64,000 bases of DNA. Origin: Niabella yanshanensis. Its GTDB lineage: Bacteria > Bacteroidota > Bacteroidia > Chitinophagales > Chitinophagaceae. How positions within the stretch are numbered: position 1 is the stretch's first letter; every line of letters begins with the position of its first letter. Below are positions 25,036-31,406 of this stretch, piece by piece. A program made the translations under genes and the position numbers. A model generated the notes under the pieces. That model made no database searches. It saw only the letters and a list, made by a program, of their open reading frames with translations, and was not told where the DNA came from. The stretch covers positions 2,170,001 to 2,234,000 of the forward strand of contig NZ_CP139960.1 of the NCBI RefSeq assembly GCF_034424215.1, written 5' to 3'.

Positions 25036-25902
25036 TCATATGGTGGGTGTTAATTCGGGCGTAAAAGCAGGTGTAGCTTGCTTTTTGGGTTTAGCTAAAG
25101 CCAGCTTCGCCAGTTTGTGATAGAAAGGAGTGCCGCTCAACTCATGCTTGGGTTGGTAAGCACCGGTTACTACCGGGATGTACATTACGCGGCGGCGGCT
25201 TTGCGCTCCAATGAAAGGAGACTGCTGTACGCGGTGCCAGAGACGCCCGTCATGAACCGTCAGATCTCCCGCTTCAATATCAAGACCCACTTCTTTATCA
25301 TCTGGTTTATGATCGATAAAATATCTTTTCCTGAAGAATAAGGTCAGCAAGCCCTTACTATGGGTGCCAGCCAATACTCTTAACCCGCCATTGCTTTGAG
25401 GGCAATCATCCAAATGCAACCCTACATTTAACATCGGTTTAATACGTGAACCTAAAAACAGATCGCGCGGGCTGTCGGTGTGCCAACCTAACCTTGTAAA
25501 ACCACTGTGCTCGGTATTCAGATAATGATTTACCACCAGGCCATCTTTCTCGGTCTCACCAATACGACCATCGAATGGCGCTAACAGGTTTACCAACTGC
25601 TGTACCTTATGGCTTTTTAAAAACTCCTTCAGCACTTTACTATATTGCGACGCAAATGCGATGCGCTGTATCAACGGAGCGCCGTTAACGTCTGAACCAA
25701 ATTTTAAGGGAATGCCGTTAACCGCAGTTGCTCCTTTATTCAATAAAAAGGTCTCAACCGATTTTACTTCAAATAGTAATTGCTTCACGGTGTGTGCCGA
25801 AACAAACTGTTTGAAATGCAAAATACCATGTGTTTTTAAATGTTGTGTGTGCAGGGAAGTTATTCCATCGTAATAGTGAAACTGCTGTGTAGCCTTACTC
25901 AT
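25036..25902 (-). CDS. phytanoyl-CoA dioxygenase (PhyH)-family oxygenase
   Basis: This 288-residue Fe(II)/2-oxoglutarate dioxygenase shows the metal motif H-x-D in GWHTDSPRDLF (His141, Asp143), a distal His in LWHRVQQS (likely His223), and the later RRRVMYIPV, where an Arg binds 2-oxoglutarate. Substrates in this family vary widely. The upstream region has a sulfur-type palindrome, a promoter, a Cys-rich leader peptide and a terminator-like hairpin, so expression is probably tied to cysteine or sulfur status. A role in releasing sulfur from an organic sulfur compound is therefore possible, but this is inference. Confidence 0.82.
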   Translation of the reverse strand: MSKATQQFHYYDGITSLHTQHLKTHGILHFKQFVSAHTVKQLLFEVKSVETFLLNKGATAVNGIPLKFGSDVNGAPLIQRIAFASQYSKVLKEFLKSHKVQQLVNLLAPFDGRIGETEKDGLVVNHYLNTEHSGFTRLGWHTDSPRDLFLGSRIKPMLNVGLHLDDCPQSNGGLRVLAGTHSKGLLTLFFRKRYFIDHKPDDKEVGLDIEAGDLTVHDGRLWHRVQQSPFIGAQSRRRVMYIPVVTGAYQPKHELSGTPFYHKLAKLALAKPKKQATPAFTPELTPTI

Positions 25903-25945
25903 AATAATAAAGCATTAAAGTGTTAAAGAAGAAGAAGAGAATAAT

Positions 25946-25966
25946 AAAACCGGGTGATGCTACCCG
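25946..25966 (-). terminator. attenuator-type hairpin after the Cys leader
   Basis: On the minus strand CGGGT pairs with ACCCG over a six-base loop, followed by GTTTTATTATT. It lies between the leader peptide stop (25976) and the PhyH gene start (25902). TGCTA at the end of the leader can instead pair with TAGCA in this hairpin, a possible alternative fold. Confidence 0.5.
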
Positions 25967-25975
25967 TTAAATCAA

Positions 25976-26014
25976 TTAGCAACAACAACAGCCGCAAAGT
26001 GTGGAAGCCAACAT
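25976..26014 (-). CDS. Cys-rich leader peptide, MLASTLCGCCCC
   Basis: A 12-codon reading frame with ATG at 26014 and TAA at 25976-25978 encodes five cysteines, four of them consecutive at the end. It begins about 60 bases after the predicted start of transcription and is followed by a hairpin with a T-rich tail, then the PhyH gene. This is the layout of an amino-acid attenuator, in which ribosome stalling at Cys codons under cysteine starvation would change RNA folding. No initiation signal beyond the ATG is seen. Confidence 0.6.
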   Translation of the reverse strand: MLASTLCGCCCC

Positions 26015-26078
26015 GCGTTCCCTGCGGTTATAAAAGCTATATGTTGCAGACAGTAACATTTATTATCAGATGAGAAAA

Positions 26079-26086
26079 CAAATATA
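26079..26086 (-). promoter_or_regulatory. -7 element of the leader/PhyH transcript
   Basis: On the minus strand TATATTTG matches TAnnTTTG. A TTTTTTG -33-like element lies 20 bp upstream, within the spacer of the palindrome at 26098-26122. Confidence 0.7.
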
Positions 26087-26097
26087 AGAAGAAAATA

Positions 26098-26122
26098 TTA
26101 GTCTACCAAAAAAGTAGACTAA
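26098..26122. promoter_or_regulatory. 9-7-9 palindrome, copy 1 (PhyH promoter)
   Basis: TTAGTCTAC (26098-26106), 7-bp spacer, GTAGACTAA (26114-26122): a perfect inverted repeat. It covers the -33 region of the leader/PhyH promoter, so a bound protein would block RNA polymerase. Two further copies lie at 29051 and 29183. Confidence 0.8.
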
Positions 26123-26157
26123 TATTTTATAACTATTTTTCCCTTTTTGTTTTTATA

Positions 26158-27348
26158 CTATCCCAGATAGTGACCGTTAAATTTTGTATTTTTCTGTTCT
26201 GATACCGAATGTGCGAAGGCCTGCTCCAGGTCATTGATCAGATCACCGGTTTCCTCCAAACCCACTGACAGCCTGATCAGGCTATCGCTTACTCCGGCTG
26301 CTCTTCGTTTCTCTACGGGAATACTTTTATGCGTCATAGCGGCAGGATGACATAAAAGACTTTTCACTCCACCCAGGCTTTCGGCCAACCTGAAATATGT
26401 TGTAGCAGTAACAAACTTTGTAGCGGCGTCTTCTGTATCTTCTTTCAAAGTGAATGAAACCACTCCCCCAAAACCGCTCGCCTGTTGCCTTGCTATAGCA
26501 TAATTAGCATGCTGCTCCAGTCCCGGGTAAAAAACTTTTTCTACAGCCGGATGCTGTTCCAGGTACCTGGCAACCTCAAGCGCGTTGATACAATGCTGCT
26601 TAACCCTGAGATGTAATGTTTCAACTCCTCTTATGATCAGCCAGCATTCAAATGGTCCTAATACAGCGCCACTGGCATTTTGTATAAACTTTATTTTAGC
26701 GCCCAGTTCTTCTGTTTTTGTTACTACCACTCCTGCTATTAAATCGCAATGCCCACCCAGGTATTTGGTAGCAGAATGCACTACTATATCGGCGCCCAGT
26801 AATAAAGGTTGTTGCAATGCCGGAGAAGCAAAAGTATTATCAACACAAAGCAGGCAGTTGTTGGCTTTAGCGATCCTGGCAATGGTAGCTATGTCAGATA
26901 TTTTCAGGGTAGGATTGGTAGGCGTTTCAATCCAGATCAGCTTGGTTTGAGGAGTAATAGCTTCAAAAACATTATTCGTATTCGTACTATCCACATATTT
27001 TACTTTGATGCCGAACTGCTCATATACATGAGTGAAAAGCCGGAAGGCCCCTCCGTAAATATCATCTACCGCTACAATCTCATCACCACTTTGCAGCAGC
27101 TTTACTACGGCGTCAATAGCAGCCAGCCCACTGGCAAAAGCAGCGCCGGTGTGGCCGCCTTCAAGGCCTGCTAGGATCTTCTCCAAAGTAGCTCTTGTTG
27201 GGTTATTCGTTCGTGAATAATCATAGCCGAGGTTTACACCAGGAGCCTCCTGCACAAAAGTGGAAGTTTGATAAATGGGAACAGCAATTGAACCTGTAAG
27301 CGGATCTACGGGTATACTGTGAATGGTTTGTGTTGCGTTGTTGCTCAT
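26158..27348 (-). CDS. PLP-dependent trans-sulfuration enzyme (Cys/Met metabolism family)
   Basis: The 396-residue enzyme belongs to the MetB/MetC/MegL family. The N-terminal half has IAVPIYQTSTF and YDYSRTNNPTRATLE (phosphate-binding Tyr/Arg), and the PLP lysine is Lys195 in HSATKYLGGHCD. Cystathionine gamma-synthase, beta-lyase, gamma-lyase or a direct sulfhydrylase cannot be separated by eye. It is controlled by a SAM-I riboswitch 158 bp upstream, which supports a role in methionine or cysteine synthesis. Confidence 0.92.
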   Translation of the reverse strand: MSNNATQTIHSIPVDPLTGSIAVPIYQTSTFVQEAPGVNLGYDYSRTNNPTRATLEKILAGLEGGHTGAAFASGLAAIDAVVKLLQSGDEIVAVDDIYGGAFRLFTHVYEQFGIKVKYVDSTNTNNVFEAITPQTKLIWIETPTNPTLKISDIATIARIAKANNCLLCVDNTFASPALQQPLLLGADIVVHSATKYLGGHCDLIAGVVVTKTEELGAKIKFIQNASGAVLGPFECWLIIRGVETLHLRVKQHCINALEVARYLEQHPAVEKVFYPGLEQHANYAIARQQASGFGGVVSFTLKEDTEDAATKFVTATTYFRLAESLGGVKSLLCHPAAMTHKSIPVEKRRAAGVSDSLIRLSVGLEETGDLINDLEQAFAHSVSEQKNTKFNGHYLG

Positions 27349-27431
27349 GACTGATTTGTTTTTTTAAGATGAATAATTATATGATCATCAAACCTTATCA
27401 GGAAAAACATTCGGTAGCGGCTTATTGTAAA

Positions 27432-27467
27432 ACAAAAAAGCTCACCCCGTAAATCAGGATGAGCTTT
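27432..27467 (-). terminator. riboswitch terminator
   Basis: On the minus strand AGCTCATCC pairs with GGGTGAGCT (one wobble), followed by TTTTTT. CTGATTTA in its loop can pair with TAAGTCAG, the 3' strand of riboswitch helix P1, giving a possible antiterminator when SAM is absent. Confidence 0.8.
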
Positions 27468-27506
27468 ACTATTTTACTAAAAATAACATTTGTAAGCTGA
27501 ACGCTG

Positions 27507-27621
27507 ACTTATCTGCCCCCGGTATACCGGAGATGGATTTGGCACCTTTTTCACAGCAATGCTGTGAAGAGGTTGTCAAGGCTTCATTGGGCCATTACCC
27601 TCTGCCTTTCTTGATAAGAGA
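27507..27621 (-). promoter_or_regulatory. SAM-I (S-box) riboswitch
   Basis: Read on the minus strand, the S-box signature elements follow in order: CTTATCAAGAAAGGCAGAGGG, then TGGCCCAATGAAGCC, ACAACC, AAGGTGCCAAATCC and GATAAG, which closes helix P1. Spacing and order match the SAM-I class. The riboswitch precedes an intrinsic terminator and the trans-sulfuration gene, so SAM is expected to switch transcription off. Confidence 0.92.
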
Positions 27622-27637
27622 TTGAAAAGAACTATTG

Positions 27638-27669
27638 CAAAAGTAAAGCTTATGATTTTTAAATTCCAA
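27638..27669 (-). promoter_or_regulatory. promoter of the SAM riboswitch transcript
   Basis: On the minus strand a TTTTG -33-like element (plus 27667-27671) is followed 21 bp later by TACTTTTG (27638-27645), an exact TAnnTTTG match. The riboswitch starts about 17 bases further on. The promoter overlaps the end of the TauE gene's downstream region. Confidence 0.65.
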
Positions 27670-27688
27670 AACTTTACTGCAGTATTTT

Positions 27689-28993
27689 TTATAACAGTTT
27701 GATTAAGATCCTGGCACTCCACACAATCACCAGTACACCCAAGAGAATGAAAGCCGTTCTCCGAGGCAATCTTCCGGCCAGTTTCGCTGCAAATGGTGCT
27801 GCAATCAAACCACCGATAATAAGGCCAACAATAGTTTGCCAGTGGCTCACTCCCAACAAAATGAAAAAGGTAAAGGCGCTGGACAAGGTCACAAAAAATT
27901 CAGTGAGACTTACAGATCCGATCACATATTTAGGCGTACGTCCTTTTGTAATGAGCGTTGTAGTAACCAAGGGCCCCCATCCCCCGCCCCCGAAGGAATC
28001 TAAAAAGCCTCCGGCTCCTGCTAAAGCGCCATATCTTCGAAACTTTTTCCTTACTACTTTTTTCTTAAACGCATTGGACAATATTTTGACTCCCAGGAAA
28101 AGTGTATACACTGCCAGTATAGGTCTCACCCAATCACTGAACTTTTCTCCGAGATATACCAATAAAACAGCCCCGGCTATTGCGCCGACAACGCCCGGTA
28201 ACAACAAGGTCTTGAACAATTTCTTATTAACGTTACCAAACTTATAATGGCTATATCCTGATGCACCACTGGCGAACATTTCTGCGGTATGTATACTGCC
28301 GCTAATGGCGGCCGGACTTACTCCTGCAGATAACAATATCGTGGTGCTGGCTACGCCATAACCCATACCCAGTGCACCATCAACCAGCTGTGCAACAAAG
28401 CCCGCGGCCAGCATAATCAAAAATGCCCGATCCAATGAACTATACAGGTTAACTGCATGTATCCTGATTTCCTGGAAAGGCCAATAAGAAAAGATCATAT
28501 GTCCAATCAGCATAAAGCCAAACGCAGCCAATGCATAGGTGGCAATTCTCTTATTAGACAGTCCTTTTAAACCGCCCTTTGCAGTTGATAAGGCATTGCC
28601 ATCCACATTTTCAGTATGCAGAGCAGATTGTCCTATACGTACGTTGGCCAAACCGTATTCAGCTGCGTCACTATTGATCTGGTTGATTAATGCAAAATCG
28701 CCGGTCGCTATAATGACTGCATCTGCATGTTGTATATCAAATGGATCGTAGGGCCGGTCTTCTACAACAACTTTTCCATGTGTATCAGCCCATCCTTTCA
28801 AATCTTCACTTAACTGTTCTGCTATAATACGCACTTCTGCTCCCGGTGCACTATTATCAATTTCTTTAAGATGCCGGATAGCCATGTTATCGCCGCCAAT
28901 AACAAGCACCCGCAAGCCTTCCATGCGCAAAAGAAAAGGAAAAGAAGCTCCTGCTTCGTTTGCTTTCTTAATAACAGCTGCCTCATCATTCAT
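27689..28993 (-). CDS. siroheme-synthase-like domain fused to a TauE/SafE transporter
   Basis: The 434-residue protein joins two parts. Residues 1-145 form a Rossmann-like domain: PFLLRMEGLRVLVIGGDNMAIRHL, then VIIATGDFALINQINSDA, resembling precorrin-2 dehydrogenase (CysG/Met8 N-terminus). From residue 150 on there are about eight helices of the TauE/SafE family (AQLVDGALGMGYGVASTTILLSAG and GFLDSFGGGGWGPLV are the two symmetric signature loops). TauE/SafE proteins move sulfite, sulfoacetate or related anions. The fusion couples siroheme-type chemistry with sulfur anion transport, which fits sulfite reduction. The upstream region has a 9-7-9 palindrome. Confidence 0.88.
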   Translation of the reverse strand: MNDEAAVIKKANEAGASFPFLLRMEGLRVLVIGGDNMAIRHLKEIDNSAPGAEVRIIAEQLSEDLKGWADTHGKVVVEDRPYDPFDIQHADAVIIATGDFALINQINSDAAEYGLANVRIGQSALHTENVDGNALSTAKGGLKGLSNKRIATYALAAFGFMLIGHMIFSYWPFQEIRIHAVNLYSSLDRAFLIMLAAGFVAQLVDGALGMGYGVASTTILLSAGVSPAAISGSIHTAEMFASGASGYSHYKFGNVNKKLFKTLLLPGVVGAIAGAVLLVYLGEKFSDWVRPILAVYTLFLGVKILSNAFKKKVVRKKFRRYGALAGAGGFLDSFGGGGWGPLVTTTLITKGRTPKYVIGSVSLTEFFVTLSSAFTFFILLGVSHWQTIVGLIIGGLIAAPFAAKLAGRLPRRTAFILLGVLVIVWSARILIKLL

Positions 28994-29050
28994 AACCTGA
29001 TACTCAATTTTCCCCGACTCCTGCTCAACACCTTAACAGGTGAAAACACA

Positions 29051-29075
29051 TTAGTCTATAATTTTAGTGGACAAA
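29051..29075. promoter_or_regulatory. 9-7-9 palindrome, copy 2 (TauE promoter)
   Basis: TTAGTCTAT (29051-29059), 7-bp spacer, GTGGACAAA (29067-29075). Seven of nine bases of the right arm match the consensus. It overlaps the downstream edge of a minus-strand -7 element TATTTTTG (29072-29079) for the TauE fusion gene. Confidence 0.6.
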
Positions 29076-29173
29076 AATAGGTGATTTTTTTATGTTTCCG
29101 ATAAAAAAAAATTTCTTATTAATCAGGCACTGAAATTTTAGTTTTTTACAACATCCTATATTGAACAAAACAA

Positions 29174-29181
29174 TACCTTTG
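29174..29181 (+). promoter_or_regulatory. -7 element of the fatty-acid hydroxylase gene
   Basis: TACCTTTG matches TAnnTTTG exactly. Palindrome copy 3 begins 2 bp downstream, at the expected transcription start. Confidence 0.65.
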
Positions 29182-29182
29182 A

Positions 29183-29207
29183 ATAGTCTATATAAAAAGT
29201 AGACTAA
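29183..29207. promoter_or_regulatory. 9-7-9 palindrome, copy 3 (hydroxylase promoter)
   Basis: ATAGTCTAT (29183-29191), 7-bp spacer, GTAGACTAA (29199-29207). It lies between the -7 element and the ATG (29219), a repressor position. Confidence 0.75.
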
Positions 29208-29218
29208 AATCAGTCATC

Positions 29219-30445
29219 ATGCATTTAAATTTCTTAGCGTTTGCTATTCCGCTGTTTCTTTTTTTTATAGCCTGCGAGTACCTGTATTCTAAAAGAAGCG
29301 GGAAGAATTTTTTCCAGTATGCAGAGTCGGTAGCGAATATCAATGTGGGTATAGCCGAACGCTTACTGGATCTTTTTACGACAGGTTTGTTCTTTTACTT
29401 CTTCACCTATGTATACAAAAATTTCGCCCTGTTCGATATTAAAGAAAACTTCCTGGTATGGGTCCTTCTCTTCCTGGTTACCGATTTTATCTGGTACTGG
29501 TACCACCGGTTGGCGCATGAGATCAATGCTTTTTGGGCAGCACATGTGGTGCACCATCAAAGCGAAGACTTCAATTATACGGTTTCCGCAAGGATTACTG
29601 TATTTCAGGCGGTCATACGCAGTTTATTCTGGGCCGTATTGCCCTTGTTAGGTTTTCCCCCGTTGATGATATCTATCTTACTACTGGTACATGGTATCTA
29701 CCCATTTTTTATCCATACACAGGCGCTGGGCAAATGGGGATGGTTTGAGAAAATACTGGTAACGCCTACACATCATGGTATCCACCATGCATCCAATCCT
29801 GAATATCTTGATAAAAACTATGGAGATGTATTGATCATCTGGGACAAGCTTTTTGGCACTTTCGTTGAAGAAAATAAAAATATTAAAATAACATATGGCC
29901 TGACCAAACCATTGGAAAGCCATAGCTTTCTGTGGCAACACTTTCACTTTGTACTGGAAATATTGCTCAACTTTTACCATGCAAAAGGTTTCAAACAAAA
30001 ATGGCGTACGCTGTTTGGAAAGCCAGATGACCTGGATTCGCGGTACCGGGACATCCTCGAAAGGAAGTTCTTACGCCATCGGCGTACAAAAGAAACACCC
30101 ACAAAAGCTATGCGCTACTACGTAAGTATACAAACTGGCATATCATTGCTGGTGCTTTTTATTGTCTTATTATTCGAGCAGTATTTTTCGGCAAAGTCGC
30201 TCACCCTGTTCTCGCTTTTTATCATCATCAGCCTGATCAATTGCGGCGCTATACTTGATCAGCGCCGATGGATATCTTACCTGGAAATAGCCAGGGTATG
30301 CCTGGTGTTATTCATACTATACTATTATCAGCCTTCCAGCTATACCGCTACCTTATTTGTATCAACTATTATGATCGGCATTATATACTTCAGCGATATT
30401 CAACGATTTTATACGCGTATTTTATACAGCAGATCAGAAAGCTGA
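29219..30445 (+). CDS. fatty acid hydroxylase/sterol desaturase-family protein
   Basis: This 408-residue membrane protein has four or more N-terminal helices and the family's di-iron His boxes: WYHRLAHE, HVVHHQSED and, later, HHGIHHASNPEYLDKNYG. A second hydrophobic region follows after residue 290. Members hydroxylate or desaturate lipids, sterols, carotenoids or alkylglycerols using O2. The substrate is unknown. Its promoter carries the same palindrome as the sulfur genes, so it belongs to that regulon, perhaps to process a sulfur-containing lipid; this link is inference. Confidence 0.85.
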   Translation: MHLNFLAFAIPLFLFFIACEYLYSKRSGKNFFQYAESVANINVGIAERLLDLFTTGLFFYFFTYVYKNFALFDIKENFLVWVLLFLVTDFIWYWYHRLAHEINAFWAAHVVHHQSEDFNYTVSARITVFQAVIRSLFWAVLPLLGFPPLMISILLLVHGIYPFFIHTQALGKWGWFEKILVTPTHHGIHHASNPEYLDKNYGDVLIIWDKLFGTFVEENKNIKITYGLTKPLESHSFLWQHFHFVLEILLNFYHAKGFKQKWRTLFGKPDDLDSRYRDILERKFLRHRRTKETPTKAMRYYVSIQTGISLLVLFIVLLFEQYFSAKSLTLFSLFIIISLINCGAILDQRRWISYLEIARVCLVLFILYYYQPSSYTATLFVSTIMIGIIYFSDIQRFYTRILYSRSES

Positions 30446-30460
30446 CCGAAGGTTCAGTCT

Positions 30461-30700
30461 TTAGTTGTTCGACTTGAATGATACGACTGCGGTAACAATA
30501 CCGCTCTGTTCCGGATGCATTCCTTCCTGAAATTTTATATCTTCAATGATCACTTCAGGATAGTCGCTGATACGCTGTTCTACCTGCACTTTTAAAGACC
30601 GGAATATGGGCAGATCAATCATTTTCTGATCTTTCTCCATAGCACTTAAATCTTTCTTTAAATCGGCTTTATTTAAGTCGATTGAAATAGGTTCGAGCAT
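30461..30700 (-). CDS. small hypothetical protein
   Basis: I do not recognise this protein. From ATG 30700 it has 79 residues (MLEPISIDLNKADLKKDL...), mostly charged, with no signal or membrane segment. A TTG at 30724 would add 8 residues. It lies convergent to the hydroxylase gene with a 15-bp gap. Confidence 0.5.
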   Translation of the reverse strand: MLEPISIDLNKADLKKDLSAMEKDQKMIDLPIFRSLKVQVEQRISDYPEVIIEDIKFQEGMHPEQSGIVTAVVSFKSNN

Positions 30701-30861
30701 AGCTTTTATAATTGAGGGCTTCAAAATGGTTGGTCAACCTTATGGCTGCCAGGCTTACCAAAAATAAACAATCCTTACAGTATAGTTGCCAGAAGTTTTC
30801 AGAGACATATAGCTGCATTATGATTTTTTTTACATTTCTTTTGGTATTTCAAACATGAATA

Positions 30862-30876
30862 TGCAACTTTGTTGCA
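30862..30876. promoter_or_regulatory. 15-bp palindrome over the promoter of the metal locus
   Basis: TGCAAC-TTT-GTTGCA is a perfect inverted repeat. It contains a likely -7 element (CAACTTTG, 30864-30871), with a TTTTG -33-like element 20 bp upstream. A repressor bound here would block transcription; a Zur/Fur-type protein is the natural guess for this locus. Confidence 0.6.
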
Positions 30877-30879
30877 GTT

Positions 30880-31239
30880 TTGAAACAATTGGCTACACAT
30901 ATCAGGCATCTGTTGAAGCAAGCCGGGGCACTGGGATGCTTCCTCCTGCTTTCCTTTGTGCTTTATATACAGGCCTTCCATCATCACCACGACTGCGCCG
31001 AAACAACCCATACCACACAGATAAAAAAGCTTACTGGCGGAAAGGAGCAGTGCTCTATCTGCGATCATATTACGACGCGTAATATCAGTGGAGCTCCGGA
31101 ACAATTGAGCTATTCTTTAGATCCGCCACAACCCCTGTCTTACAATCCATATAGCTATTATATCACAATCGCCCGCGAGCTTTTTATACATGCCTATACC
31201 AATAAGGGCCCACCCTCTTCTAACCTATTTGTTGTCTAA
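30880..31239 (+). CDS. small membrane protein with His/Cys metal motif
   Basis: The 119-residue protein has one hydrophobic helix (AGALGCFLLLSFVLYIQAF), then HHHHDCAETTH and KEQCSICDH, two short His/Cys clusters suited to bind a divalent metal. No ATG fits the frame; TTG at 30880 or 30889 must be the start, only a few bases after the predicted transcription start. It precedes a TonB receptor and two His-rich lipoproteins, so a metal-uptake role is likely. The layout parallels the copper operon at 16539-19926. Confidence 0.6.
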   Translation: MKQLATHIRHLLKQAGALGCFLLLSFVLYIQAFHHHHDCAETTHTTQIKKLTGGKEQCSICDHITTRNISGAPEQLSYSLDPPQPLSYNPYSYYITIARELFIHAYTNKGPPSSNLFVV

Positions 31240-31280
31240 TCAACCTTAAAGGTTTCTTTCACTTTTTGCTATTAACTATA

Positions 31281-31382
31281 ATGGCAACTCTTTATTGTTC
31301 TGTTTATAGCGCAATAACGGGTTCTATTACTATTGCAGTATTTATACTGTGGGGCTTTATCAGGGCTTACCCACTTGCATAA
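31281..31382 (+). CDS. possible 33-residue hydrophobic peptide
   Basis: An ATG frame encodes MATLYCSVYSAITGSITIAV followed by FILWGFIRAYPLA, a single hydrophobic helix. It lies between the His/Cys protein and the TonB receptor. Real expression is unproved. Confidence 0.25.
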   Translation: MATLYCSVYSAITGSITIAVFILWGFIRAYPLA

Positions 31383-31406
31383 ATACCGGTTTCAGTCGTC
31401 TTAATT

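Noticed and set aside
29005-29055. Second Cys-containing leader (MCFHLLRC) before the TauE fusion
   Set aside because: Only two Cys codons and no T-rich terminator hairpin follow, so attenuation is not supported.
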